DNA of 64,000 nt from assembly GCA_023213395.1 (NCBI GenBank), contig CM041465.1, forward strand, positions 126,983,741 to 127,047,740, written 5' to 3'. The notes beneath the pieces were generated by a model, which did not search any database, was not told the origin of the DNA, and saw nothing but the letters and a program-made list of their open reading frames with translations. A program made the translations under genes and the position numbers. Source of the DNA: Cycas panzhihuaensis. Lineage: Eukaryota; Cycadophyta. Of this stretch, positions 47,380 through 59,419 are shown piece after piece (within the stretch, counting starts at the first letter, position 1; every line of letters begins with the position of its first letter).

Positions 47380-47730
47380 GTGTGGCAAAATTAAACATCT
47401 TCCATGTCCTTTGAAAACTCCTTAACATCTTTGATCATGGATTAATATCTCCAATCTAGAGAGGTCGTGCCTAATAAAAAATTTATGACCATCATAGAGT
47501 CCCCCCTTCCAAAACCAACCTCCTGGGGCCCCTATCTAGGGCAAGATCGATGGCCTTAAGCATCATAGATATTTCTACAAAATGGTTTGTCTGATGTTTA
47601 TAGTAATCAATAAAGACCCATATAGGATTCCCCTGAGTATCTTTGCAAATGCCTCCACCCCCAGCTTCCCAAGGGTTACCTTTTGAAGCACCATCAAAGT
47701 TAATTTTTAGCCAAAGCTCCTGAGGAGGAG
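47380..47730 (-). pseudogene. LINE RNase H domain
   Basis: The minus strand reads NFDGASKGNPWEAGGGGICKD, then NHFVEISMMLKAIDLAL, matching plant L1-type RNase H with catalytic Asp in FDGA and Glu in the 'VE...' helix. A Gly to Trp change sits in the GNPG turn, and the frame breaks after 'LVLEGG'. Confidence 0.88.
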
Positions 47731-47806
47731 TCTAAGACACCTTAGCTGCCTTAATAACTGGGTTTATCCCCCAATTTTGTAAAATCTTACCTTCCGTTAG
47801 AATAAT

Positions 47807-48253
47807 TTATTTATCCTTATTATTGTTAACATTTTCCATGATCTCTGTATAGATTTTATTAAAGATAGTATTTGGATCCACCTGTCTCTCCTGGAAGATC
47901 CCTCTGTTCCTTTCCTTCCAAATGTTCCACGCCAGCACTATGAAAGCATTTTTCCATAGACTACTTAGAACTCTGCTCCTAAAGGGACTATGCCAATAAG
48001 ACCATTGGTCCATAATGCTCTAAGAGAAGGTCCACTTCACCCCCAAGTTGCCTAACAGTAGCCCCAAAACCTCTCTTAAGTAAGGACACCAGAGGAAAAT
48101 ATGATCTACAGATTCCTCTACTCTACAACACAAGATATACCTATTAGTGATGTGAAAGCCTCTCTTCTTGATATTGTCCATAGTTAGAATTTTCTTTCTG
48201 AGGCAGACCCACCAAAAAACTGCTATCTTAGGGATGAGATCCATTTTCCACAC
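47807..48253 (-). pseudogene. LINE zf-RVT region and linker
   Basis: Frame 48020-48253 has MDLIPKIAVFWWVCLRKKI, CCRVEESVDHIFLWCPY, the Cys/His zinc-binding segment of plant LINE ORF2. Frame 47807-48013 has SLWKNAFIVLAWNIWKERN, the 'W.IW..RN' linker before RNase H. Confidence 0.88.
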
Positions 48254-48959
48254 CCCTTCCAGAATCTCATTCCTATGGTCGCCCCTCTAAGTGTAGATAA
48301 AGAGATCCCTACTTTGCAGAATACTCCCCAAACTAGTTTGAAGGTCATACGACAGTATCCATTGTAGTCATCTTAGGGATATAGCATTTGTCGAGAATCC
48401 TTTTAAGTGTAGTAAGGCCATCTTGGAGTAAGGAGTCCCTCTAGAGTTCATCCAAGTTCTTCCAATTCTTTGCTCTCCCCGTCCTAGTCCAATAGTCCTT
48501 TACGTATGGTCCAAATGTTCTTTCACATAGGGCCTAGAGGTGGGCTAAATTAGGATAGTGCTTCAGGCTTTTGTCTCTACACCAGGAGTCCTCCCAAAAT
48601 CTTATAGTATTTCCATTACCCAATTTCCACTTCAATACGGCTCTCAGCATGTTCTATACTTTAAATATGCTCCTCCAAATCGTTGAGCTAGAGGGGGTAA
48701 CCAGGTTCTCTAGGAGTGAGCCACCTTGAAGATACTTATGAATAAGAATCTTCTCCCATAGTCTCTCACCACCTTTAATTAAGTGCCACCCCAATTTTGC
48801 CACCAGGGTATAATTGAAGGTTGATATTCTTCTCAGATTGAGGCCCCCAGCCCATTTCAGTGTGCATACCTTACTCTAACTCACCAGGTGGATTTTATCC
48901 TTCTCCTCAGCCCCTGACCAAAGTAATCTCTTCTGGATGGACTCTAATATATTCAAGAT

Positions 48960-50080
48960 ACCCGCTGGCATTCTAAAGATGGACATCTAGAATACTTGAA
49001 TGTTTTGAAGATAAGTAGTCACCAATTGAAACTTCCCTACTAGGCTAAGAAGAGCTCCTTTATAACATGCCAGCTTCCTTTGTATTTGATCTATAAGAGG
49101 GTTCCACATGTCCTTAGTCATCTTGCCAACAAATAGAGGCATACCAAGGAAAGTTGTAGGAAGCTTCTTGATTCCCATCCTGAGGATACCGCTCATCCTA
49201 CTTTGGGTAGTCCTCGAGGTGTTTATGAAATAAATGCTATGTTTATTCAAATTAACCTTCCGGTTCATGGCCAATTTGAAGTTCCTCAATCCTTCTTTAA
49301 TCTTAGAGGCCTCTTTAATAGCAACCTGCCCCAAGAATATGTTATCATCCATAAATTAGTGGTGGACAATGTTATCTACCCCAAATGTTGGCCTCAAGCC
49401 TCTAATGAGCCCTTGTCTCTTAGTAACCTCCATAGCTCTACCCATCATTTCAACCATGGATATATGAAGGAAGGGAGATAAGGGATCACCTTATCTGAAT
49501 CCTCTATGGCCTAAAAAAAATTTAGATGATGTACCATTAATTAGAACCAAGTATTGGGGACTGGATATGCAAAGCTTAATCTAAGCCCTCTATTTCTCAC
49601 CAAATCCAAATATCTCCAAGCACCCCAAAAGGCAATCCCATGAGACTCTATTGAAATCCTTTGAGAGATCTATCTTGATAATCATCGTAGGCTCCTTCCT
49701 CTCCTTAGTTGAGTGGATAGTTTCATGAACCATAATAATACCATCTGTAATATGTCTGCCTTAAATAAAATTGTCCTAATTCTGAGAAATTATGTTGGGC
49801 ATGGCCTTTTCTAATCTATTAACCATAACCTTGGTTAAAATCTTATATTTGATGCTGCAGAGGCTGATAAGGCAGAACTCCTCCATCCTATTAGCCCCCT
49901 CCTTCTTCGGTATAAGAACAAGAAATGTGGCTTGCCATTCTTGAAGGGCCTTATGGTTTGAATGAAACTCTTGCAGTGCCTCCATAAAATCATCCTTAAT
50001 TATATCCCAAAATTCTTAGAAAAACCCTAAAGAAAAGCCATCTAGACCCAGAGCTTTATCCCTCTTCATTCTAAAAATCA
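48960..50080 (-). pseudogene. LINE reverse transcriptase
   Basis: Frame 49776-49985 gives EWQATFLVLIPKKEGANRME, ISLCSIKYKILTKVMVNRL, RT blocks 1-2. Frame 48987-49352 starts FMDDNIFLG, equal to the catalytic F-A-D-D motif, then LGMPLFVGKM and AGALLSLVGK-like thumb sequence. Between them (49360-49770) motifs are in other frames. Broken by stops. Confidence 0.9.
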
Positions 50081-50316
50081 TCTATTCATAGTTATTGTCA
50101 TTTCATTCTTACATTAAAAAAAGCTCCATTAGGCTATAATTATTAAAAATGTATATTTACTGTTATATCATATTAGAATTTAGAATTATCATGTTGTGAT
50201 GTATTAAATATAATGTAATAAAAATATAACAAGCATATATAATCATAGAAATATAAAAGAACCTCATGAGGAATGCACACACATAAAGGAATAAACAAGA
50301 ATAGTAGTTAAGTTAA

Positions 50317-51755
50317 GTTAAAGAATAAAGCAATAGTAGTTAAGGGACAAATGAATAGTGATATATTATTCAAACTAGTTATTCCTCTGACTAATTATTA
50401 TACCTTAAATATTTCCACCAATGTAGATAGTGAAATATGGCATAAAAGACTTGGCCATATGAACTATAACAATTTGTCTTTAATGAAGAAGATGGAAATA
50501 GTGATAGGACTACCTAATATTGAACATCGTAAAGAAGTGTATAAAGGGTGTATACTTGGTAAATAAGAAAGGAAATAATTCCTTAATAAAAGCTATATGG
50601 CCAATGGGCCTCTTCAATTAATATACAGAGACTTATATGGTCTAATAAATATGGCTTTACTTAGAGAAGCTAAGTATTTCATGATATTCATTGATGAATT
50701 CATAAGCATAACTTAGATCTACTTTCTTAAATTTAAGTCAAATATACTTAAATACTTCATTGACTTCAAAAGCATGATTGAAAAATAAAGTAGACTTAAA
50801 ATTTTAATCCTAAGATTAGATAATAGGAGAGAATTTATTTTCAAATGAATTTAAAGATTATTGCCAATATTTTAGAATAAGGAAATAGCTCACAAATCCT
50901 TATACCCCTTAGCAAAATGGGGTTATAAAAAGAGAGAATAGGATAATTACTAAAATGGTAAGAAGTATGCTTAAGGACAAGCATATAGGAAATGAATATT
51001 GGGTAGAAGCTACATATACAATTGTTTATTTGTCGAACAAGCATATCACCAAAGTAGTTAGATGGATTATACCTAAAAAAGCTTATAGATGGGTTATAAG
51101 CCAAGCATTAAAGACTTAATAGTTTTTTAATGTATGGCTTATACATATATCCTAGAATAAAGTTGGATAAAATTAAATGACAAAAGTACTAAATATATAT
51201 TTATAGAATATGGTGACTTATCTAGATCCTATAAACTTTATAATCTAAAAGGGAAAAAGATTATTATAAGCAGGGATGTCAGCTTCAAGGAAGATAAATT
51301 TTATTAATAAGAAATTATTGAAAAATATGAGGACAAAAATATTATGGTTAAAGTAGACTCCAAGTCAAGTGGTCTAAATGTACTGAATACAAATGAAATA
51401 AGACCTTTTACTTCAAGTTAAAGGGTTCTAAAATAAGTACAAAGGGCCTATAATCCTCAAAACATATTAGATACTAACTTTGAAAGAAAAATAATAACAT
51501 CTCAAAGGGTGAATTTTAAATAAATAACTTGAGTTATAGAATTTAATGAGCCTCACAACTTTGATGAGGCAAAAAATAAAGATAAATAAAAGGATATAAT
51601 AAAGGAGAAGTATAATGCCTTAGTGAAAAATAACACATGGGAGTTAGTAAAATTTTCACCTAGCAAGAATGTTATTAGGACAAAATAGGTTTATAAGACC
51701 AAATATAAAGTAGATAGGTCTATTGATAAATATAAGGCAAGATTAGTTATAAAGA
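50317..51755 (+). pseudogene. Element A copy 3: integrase to start of RT
   Basis: Collinear with 13690-15110. Frame 50351-50566 carries SEIWHKRLGHMNYNNLSL and ends at a stop where A copy 1 has Gln (KQERKEF). The RT start NNTWELVKF is near 51630. The copy is cut at 51755 by the relic that follows; its left end abuts the D' LTR. Confidence 0.88.
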
Positions 51756-53896
51756 AGCTAGCATATGTGTGCACACAACTAAAAAACTAAGTCTAATATA
51801 AGTTGTGCGATCAAACCTAAATCTCTATCTCATGTCTAAAGTAGTTGAGGTGTTGATGCCTAAGAAGGATTCTAGTTTATGTATTAGGGCCTTCACTTGC
51901 AATACCCACACCTGTACTTGGTGATAAAATCCAAGTCACATTGGAGCCCAAGTACTTCTAGTCATCACCCAGTTCACCAGTGAGTAACTATATACCTCAT
52001 ATGAAGAGTCAAATGGCATATGCGTATCCCATAGCTATGACAAATATTAGACCAAGTATATTTTAGTATTAATTAAAGTTTTTAGTTTTACTGGGTGGTT
52101 ATCATGATTATCTTTAATTGGAGGCCATAGGTATGGCTAACCTGTCCCCCTACCACTATTCTGGTTAAGACCATACTCAATATAACCTTACACCTCCCTT
52201 AGGGCCTAGACTTTGGCTAACCATGGTCTGTTTCAACCAAGGTGAGTATGCACATAAGTTAAGAACTGGCAATATAAGTCGTACAGATGAGATTCCTTTG
52301 AGGAAATAATGCAAGTTATTTTCAAATAACTTAAACTGAAAACTAAAATAGAAAGATGCCAAATATGTTTGCTTACCTTTCATGCTTACTTTGTTATTAT
52401 TACTACTTTATGTGTTGCTTGATACTATGTGTGGAAATAGAAAGAACATGCTAGATTTAGTATAAGAACTGGATGTTGCTTTCGATCTAAGGTTTTTCTT
52501 GCTTTAGTATAATATTTCTAAATATATTTTTAGAAATTTCAATACAAAATCCATAGAGGGTCAAAAAATACATCAACTTATCACTAAAATATTAATTTTT
52601 CTAAATCTAGATACATACTATTTTTTCCTATTTTGTAATTTTTTTTCCATAAAATTTATAAATAATAATAATAATAAATGGACAAGATTTTCTAAAAATT
52701 ATAAATATGGAGGCCTAAATGATGGAATTTAAATTTATGATAGAATAAAAAAGTATTTAGAATGTCATTTCTGATAAGATAGTGAAGTTAGATTTCTAAA
52801 AAGGCATAATTTTTTTTTACCCAAGAAAAACACAAAAAATAGAATCTTGTTAGATTCATTATCTTAGAATCCAAATTTTAATATGTAAAAAGCTTCATTG
52901 TGACACGTCCATCAACTTTTCCTTATGTTTCATCTCTAAAAATAACCAAAAACCTACCCAAAATACCCTCACAATATTTTTTATGGGGTTGAGTAGGCAA
53001 ATTTAGTATCCGTTAGAAAACTATAAAGATCTCATTAAGTAGTAGATAAAATTTGATGAGATTTATCTCAAAATGCTCTTGAGACATAAATCTACTAAAT
53101 CCCTTAAAAAACATTTAAGTTTTTAGCTCATATTTGAAGAATTTCATTGAAAAAAATGTCATAGGTCACTCATCTATAAATTTTAACCTTTTATTTTAGC
53201 CAAAACTAGTTGTTGTAGGCTAAATATAAAGATTTTCTAGAAGATAAAAATGATCCTCTTGTTATGATGCCCCTACACATCAAATTTCATCAAAATATAA
53301 TATGGTAAATTTTTTTATAAAATTTTAGACCTTAAATACTTCTCGGACTATTTCTACAACCAAATGGTTTTAAAAATTTATCTTTTTTACCTCTTAAATT
53401 TTGCACACATAAAAAGTAAAGTAATTTTAAACTCTCTAATATAAAATAAAGTTCTCAAATAAGCTCTCAACCTCATATGAATTGTGAGTGGGGTATTCAT
53501 AGCTCTGTGGAAGCCTAATGGGGAAATGTGGTCAACAATGGCTTTGATACCAATTATTGGGTGAAGAATCTAGTTGCCACACTCCACTACACTAAAGCAA
53601 TGGTACATAAGAGCAAAATAAGGAGAATAAGATTGAGGGAAAAAAAGAGAGGTAAGAATTATAACTCTCCCTTTCACATTCAACCTTATATATAAGAGGA
53701 TGTGCATTAGGGTTTCTAAAGGAGTTTCCCACCTAATGCTATGATCCTGAAATTATAATTAAATATAAATGAAATTATATTTAACTATATGACTTAGCTA
53801 ACCTAAAGTCACCTTCATATAATTAATCTAATGACCTTAATGCATTAACATCCATCATAAATATGGGTCATGTTGAACCAAGTATTATTGAACCCA
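51756..53896 (-). mobile_element. Copia relic: leader plus 5' LTR, related to E1
   Basis: Minus-strand fragment consisting only of an untranslated leader (51770-53540; its distal part matches E1's leader 5225-5830), a primer site GCTTTGATACCA (53541-53552, one change) and a 339-bp LTR at 53558-53896. No gag or pol remains. It splits element A copy 3. Minus frame 52177-52383 is not a gene. Confidence 0.82.
53558..53896 (-). repeat. Relic 5' LTR, 339 bp
   Basis: Bounded by TGGGT (53558) and ACCCA (ending 53896), a 5-bp inverted repeat. TATATATAAGAGG on the plus strand near 53690 marks the core promoter region. It is adjacent to the primer site at 53541-53552. Confidence 0.82.
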
Positions 53897-53901
53897 CCTT
53901 C

Positions 53902-54268
53902 TAGAGAATAGGCAATCATCACTTTGACTATAGTAGTCATACAACTTTTATTAAGATATGATAAAGGGAAGAAGTTAATGAATATAAACTCAGATGCTTA
54001 ATAATTGACCTAGCTATGAAACATTAATATCTACTAAACTATAATATAGATGATCTTTTTAGCAAAACTAAGGAAATGAAAAAACATGAATCAAATCCTC
54101 AAAGGTTGAATTGTGGGAGTTAGAAGGAGTTCTAGACCAAAGTATCTTTGAGTGTCAAGGGAGGGTGGTAGGATGAACTATTGGAATAATGCCTATATTG
54201 GCGCTCATATCCACCTTGAGGAGATTAGGGTAATAACCCAAATCAATGGAGATATATTTATAGTACTA
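53902..54268 (+). pseudogene. Copia 3' end: RNase H tail, polypurine tract, LTR start
   Basis: NIDDLFSK (about 54045) resembles the 'ADIFTK' end of copia RNase H. CAAGGGAGGGTGGTAGG (54158-54174) is a polypurine-like tract, and the following ATTGGAATAATGCCTATATTG matches the LTR fragment of A at 16450. It is cut at 54268 by element F. Confidence 0.65.
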
Positions 54269-55643
54269 TGTTAGATCTTGGCAGCTCCATGTCAGCTGTT
54301 TATTAACACTAATCAGTAGTAGACTTTGAGAGGTGTGTCAAATCTCTCTTAGTCTCATGTATTTATTCAAGGGGTCTAATGACCTTAGTATTCATCAATA
54401 CTAGCATTCTCATGGAATGTTGTTATTTCTCTCTCTTATATTTCATTTTGCTCCCTTTGTCCCCCGCTTCCATCATTTGGTATCAGAGCTATCATTCAAT
54501 TATTCAAAGCCAAGATGGATGAGTTATTGAGGATTCTCAGTCAGAGCTATGAAGGAGTTTGTGAGAAGTCTATTGCATTCACTATTGGTGTATTTATTTT
54601 TATCATTCAATCTTTTGATCTTTCTCGTAAGTCTATTTATGATATTTATGAAAGTGCATTACACAACATCTCTGGTTAAGTCACAGATCTGGGTTCTCTT
54701 TATGGAAGTATCCACCTACATATTCAATCCTCTCAGCCTACATTCTTATATCTATATTGGAATCTATTGTCTCCTTAATACCTTATCTATCTGCTCTATG
54801 TGTTTATATTCAACTCCATAAATGGTTGATCATTGTGTTGGGATCTTTGCATCGCTTTAAATATTTATATTCTTTTTTATTATTTATGCATATCATCAAT
54901 CATTATTCTTAGGCTAAACTATGCTTCTCATTTTCCTCAGTCTCTACATCAATCTGTTTGTCTAAGCTATCTCCTATGTTTTCACTTTATTCAATTACAA
55001 AATAACCAACTATTCCTCTTTTCTTCAGACTTCCTTAAGGCTTCATCTCTTGGCATCCAAGTACACCTTATTCTATTCCTATTTAGATGGCTACTAAAAC
55101 TAGTGTAAATGCCTACCAAAGTTAAAGGCCTATAATAACTGAAGGTTACATTTAATGCAAAATAATGTTAAAGAAAACCTTGAGTCCTAGCTAAATCTAA
55201 CACAATTTCTACTTTTTTGATCTTCTTTCTAAAATCCTTACATCCAAGAGTCATTAATTTCTCCTTTACAAAGACTATCTTTGGTACCTAACCGTGACTT
55301 AGGGTTGCATCCTCTTTACACTATTACATCAGTCTTGTGCCTTGTATTTTCACTTGATCTATGCCTCTGTTGTCTCTATTGCATCACTTTATAAGCATCT
55401 GTTCAAGGATTTGAATCTAATTGGACCTACATCTATGTCTACATCTCCCCTTTGACTGGTGGCTACACACAAAATAATATATAATAAGATGTAGACCTAT
55501 TTATATGGATTTTATTTTTATAAATTTTATAAAATACTTATGTTACATTGAAATATTTACATGTGTCTATTGTTATATCATTTTGGCTGAATATTTAAGG
55601 ATTTCTTTTATGTCATGATTAGTATTTATTCACTCATCCTATT
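54269..55643 (+). mobile_element. LTR element F, 5' end only
   Basis: LTR 54269-54475 (TGTTAGATC ... CCATCA, 207 bp, ending in a pyrimidine-rich R/U5-like stretch), a perfect primer site and a possible gag start. Sequence to 55643 is AT-rich; plus frames 54549-54821 and 54833-55108 are hydrophobic, out of phase with the start and without motif. No pol is seen. Element B copy 2 inserts at 55644. Confidence 0.65.
54478..54489 (+). other. Element F primer-binding site
   Basis: TGGTATCAGAGC two bases after the LTR end, complementary to initiator tRNA-Met. ATG at 54515 (MDELLRILSQSYEGV) is the probable gag start, soon interrupted. Confidence 0.9.
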
Positions 55644-55975
55644 TGATCAGGAATATGAAATCATACATAAATGTTCCCATCTGCATAATCTTTAACCATA
55701 TACAATAAACAAATAATAGTACACATGATATACGTGGGAAAACCTTTTTAAGAAAAAACCCACCACAAAAGGATCCTTGAGAGATCACATTGATTATTAT
55801 ATAATGGCTTAATACATCGAACACACAAGGGCTTAAGGCTTTTATACTCTTCCAAGAGATGTCACATGATTAGGGTTGTGACTCTCTAAATAAGTCAGAC
55901 TTTTTCTCTTAATCACCTTAGTTAAACCACATTAACATTAACATAGTGACTTAACAATTAACTGCCACATTAACA
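55644..55975 (-). repeat. B copy 2 3' LTR and polypurine tract
   Basis: 332 bp; on the minus strand it starts TGTTAATGTGG and ends CCTGATCA. The adjacent 55976-55990 (minus AACATTAAGGGGGGA) is the polypurine tract. Confidence 0.88.
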
Positions 55976-56029
55976 TCCCCCCTTAATGTTAATATGGGGA
56001 GCCTACTAATTATAACAATTATGTTATCA

Positions 56030-56800
56030 TGAAGGCTAGGACTATCCTGTAGCTTCTTTATCACTATTAATACATCCTCCCTCAAGGATAACATTGGTGA
56101 GTTTTAATTTGGTACAGATCTTTATGAATTGATCTTCAATGAGTGGCTTGGTGGACATGTCTGCAAGCTGAAGTTCACTTAGATAATAGACAACTTGCAG
56201 CTTCCTTGACTTGATCTATTCATGAATATAGTGGTGCTAAATCTCAAAATGCTTCATATGTGCATGAAACTCTAGATTCTTCGATAAATAAATGGAACTC
56301 TAATTATCAACAAAGATAGTCAGATATCCATTCAAAACTATAAGAAACTCCAACAAACCTTGCAACCATATTGCATCCTTCGTACCAGCACTGAGTCCTT
56401 AATATTTAACTTCTATAGAAGATAGTGCTATTATCTACTGCTTCTTTGACTACCATAAAATAAATCCATTATCAACACCAAATAAATATCTAGTAGTGGA
56501 CTTTCAATCATTAGAATCTCCTTCCTAATCAACATCCATATAGCCATGCAATACCTCGATGATATTTAAGACTAAGATTGATTGTCCCCTTCAAATACTT
56601 TAGAATTCGCTTCATTATAACTAAATGAGACTCTTAAGGATTATGTATGTAGAGGGAAACTAATCCAACAGTATATGCAATATTTGGTCTACTATGAGTC
56701 AAATAGATCAAACTCCTTACCAACTCATGATATTTTATGCCATCTATAGAGGTTTTAGCCATATCCTTTTATAACTTTGTGCCTTTTACATATGGTGTTG
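56030..56800 (-). pseudogene. B copy 2 RNase H
   Basis: Broken minus-strand segments read DAIWLQGLLEFL, IFVDN-stop-SSIYLSKN, FHAHMKHFEI, HHYIHE, QLADMSTKPL, the family order up to the C-terminal 'AD..TK'. Stops replace Gln and Trp codons. Confidence 0.82.
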
Positions 56801-56816
56801 CAATAGGTTTACAATT

Positions 56817-57420
56817 CTACATTCCAATTTTCTCCAACAAGTTATTCACATACTGTGACTGTAACAACACAATCTTATCATTCATTTGCCTAATTTGAAT
56901 GCCCAAGAAGTAGTGATGTCTCCTGAGGTCTATCATGTCAAATGAAGCTCCTAGATTTGATTTGACTTTAGCAATAGCCTTACTACAATTACTATTGATG
57001 ATCAAATCATCTACATACACCATGCAAGAAACTATTGAAGTCCCTCTTCTCTTCACATAGAGGTTTGGTTCAAGTTTTGAAATCTCAAAACCTTTAACTT
57101 TTAACTTAGCATCCATCTTTTCATATTAAGCACAGGATGATTATTTTAGGCCATATATTGACTTCTTCAAATGGTAAACAAGATGCTCCTGGCCATCCTT
57201 AACAAATCCCAGAGGTTGTGATATAAATATCTCCTCCTTTAGATCTTTACTAAGGAATGCAGACTTGACATCCATCTAGTATAACTCCCAACTATAAGTA
57301 GTTGCTAAGGAAATAATCAATTGGACCATTATCATTTTAGAGACTAGTTCAAATATCTCCTTATAGTTAATTCATTCTTTTTGCTTAAATCCCTACATAA
57401 CAAGTTTAGCCTTGTACTTG
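56817..57420 (-). pseudogene. B copy 2 reverse transcriptase
   Basis: Frame 56817-57116 starts inside the palm and holds the catalytic MVYVDDLII (about 57000-57025), FDMIDLRRHHYFLGIQI and QSQYVNNLLEKIGM. Upstream, the KSAF-type DVKSAFLSKDLKEEIFISQP stretch is readable near 57220-57280 and a YKAKLVM start near 57400. A stop separates them. Confidence 0.88.
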
Positions 57421-58975
57421 TCAACCTCTCCATCAGAGTGGAACTTTGTCTTATGGACCCACTTGCATCTAACAAGGTTCTTTATTAGAGGGAGTGGAAC
57501 CAAATCCCACATATCATTCTTTAGTAGAGAATTATACTCCTCCTCTATCATAGCTACTCATCATGAATCTCCTTTTACTTCATTAAACGAATATAGATCA
57601 CTAGAGTTGTTGGTATCTACTAATAGAGTTCAACTAGCATGTTGACTTCTTATTCTTCTATCATCAGTCAAGGTATGAATCACCATGCTAGACTCTTTGA
57701 GAGTCTTCCTTGCCCATAAAGTTATTGAAAGACCCATTATTGGAGGTACTTCATCTTGTAGTAGCTCCTACTATTATTCATCTCACTTGGTCCTACTTCC
57801 TTAGGTGTTCCTATGACTAAATCATCATCCTCTTCATTTGATGAATCTAGGAATGGGAGAAGGGAGGAGGTTAAAAGGCTCCTTTGATGATCTGTCAGCA
57901 TGATACATCGATGAATAATCAAATTTTACATCCTAACTAATCACAATCTTCTTCCCCTATGGATCCCATGGTTTGTAGGCTTTATTCTTAGTGCAATTCC
58001 CCATGAATATGCACTTTATACTTCTTTAATCCAGCTTCTAGTAGGTATCATCTAGGATGTAGCCATATGTAATACACCCAAAAGTTCTCAAATGGCTAAT
58101 GATAGGTTTTTTATTGGTCCATTTTCCTTCGAGGATCATGCTATAAACTGCTTAAGTGGGTAGTCAATTCAAAATATAAATAGCAGTTGCCATAGCTTCT
58201 GCCTAAAACTTCAGTGCCAAGTTTTTAGCATGCACCATACACCTCACCATATCCATCATGGTACAATTTTTCCTTTTAGAAACTCCATTTTGTTATGGGG
58301 TATAGGAGACCATAAATTCCTGCTTTATACCATGATCATAGAAGAATTGATTGAATACATGGTTATTGTATTCCTTGCTATTAGCAGTTCTTAAAGGCTT
58401 TATCTTCTTATCACATTCATTTTCCTCCATTGCTTTCTAGTCACAGAAGCGATCAAATATATTTGACTTATTCTTGAGAAAGTAGACCCAAGCCTTCCTA
58501 GTGTAATCATCTACAAACATAAGGGTATACCAAGATCCTAATATCAAAGGGTTAGAGAGTGATCCCATTATATCTCAGTGTACAAACTCCAACTTCTCCT
58601 TGTCTCTCTAGGTATTATCCCAAGCAAAAGGGTAGTAGTAATTCTTGCCATATATACACCCTTCATAAACATCATTTAAGTAGGAAACTGATGATAATTC
58701 TTCTACCATCTTCAACCTCTTTAGTAGTTCAATGCTCTTATAATTAAGATGTTTGAGGAAATTGTGCCACAGTTTACTCACTTCATTAATGCTGGTAATA
58801 AAGGCATAGGACTTCTATTAAGATTAAAAATTTTCAAACACCTAGAAGTTGTCCCTGACGTTCCTAGTAGTAATAACAGTAAAGTTCTACTTTGGATCCT
58901 TAATGAGGCATTTATCATTATAGAGCTCCACCTTCATGCCTTATTTGTAGATTTCCCATGCTGACAGAATGTTCA
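57421..58975 (-). pseudogene. B copy 2 integrase and pre-integrase region
   Basis: 57421-57960 corresponds to the linker between integrase and RT (minus frame 57737-57922, ending before a stop). The integrase core and the WH..LGHLNY pre-integrase motif (about 58705-58790) lie at 57960-58800 and match B copy 1 at 7172-8000. Plus-strand frames 58559-58747 and 58749-58964 are antisense shadows. Confidence 0.83.
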
Positions 58976-58976
58976 A

Positions 58977-59400
58977 CTACATCTTGGGTACATAGTATAC
59001 CCCAATAAACTTACCTCCTACAATGGATACTCCGTTGATACCTTCCACCAATAAGATGTGAGTATCTCTAAGGATAATTTTAGCACCACTATAATTTTCA
59101 GTCATCGTATCAACGTTTTGCCTCTGGTAAGAGATATACTTATACACTCCATAGTCAAGCACCCAATAATCTCTTCGATCAAATTCATCTGATAAGGTCT
59201 TTGCTCTAATGTAATGAGCAATAATGCTCTTCCTTTTATCATCTTGGTTAACTTTACACTTATCATGGTGATTGAACTAATAGTTCTTCTCACAATGACC
59301 ATCCTTCTTATAGTAGTTACATTTTCTATTGAACTTCTTCCTATCCTGTGAACTTTCTCTTGACCTTTGTGTGATCTTCTCTTCCTTAACAATCTCCTTC
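58977..59400 (-). pseudogene. B copy 2 protease and zinc knuckle
   Basis: Frame 58977-59162 begins with WVLDYGVYKYIS-type protease sequence (MLDYGVYKYISYQ): the catalytic Asp is present and the following Ser-Gly reads Tyr-Gly. It ends with GVSIVGGKFIGVYYVPKM. The CCHC segment lies near 59290-59330 in another frame (59102-59392 is out of phase). Confidence 0.72.
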
Positions 59401-59419
59401 CTCTAAGTTTTCATGGCTA

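Larger units (their letters stand above)
47099..50088 (-). mobile_element. LINE (L1-type) retrotransposon, 5'-truncated
   Basis: Minus-strand remnant of ORF2: reverse transcriptase, zinc-binding zf-RVT region and RNase H. The endonuclease and ORF1 are absent, the usual result of incomplete target-primed reverse transcription. It lies in D' between imperfect target-site copies at 47081-47098 and 50089-50107 (both with TAGTT and TCATT/TTATT ends); the empty site is visible in D2 around 42725-42750. Body about 2.99 kb. Numerous stops and shifts. Confidence 0.9.
45959..50303 (-). mobile_element. Inverted family-D copy D', split by a LINE
   Basis: Read on the minus strand, 50303-50175 is the end of a D LTR, 50175-50089 the decayed primer site and interior start, and 47098-45959 the interior equivalent to 42735-43830 plus about 250 bp more, also seen at 29880-30085. 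It faces D2, so the two form inverted arms (42676-43830 against 46010-50175) around a spacer of about 2.2 kb. The two halves join cleanly if the LINE is removed. Confidence 0.82.

Noticed and set aside
54549-55108. Two hydrophobic plus-strand frames in element F, membrane-protein-like
   Set aside because: T-rich composition explains the Leu/Ile/Phe content; no start context, no motif, and not in phase with the gag-like start.
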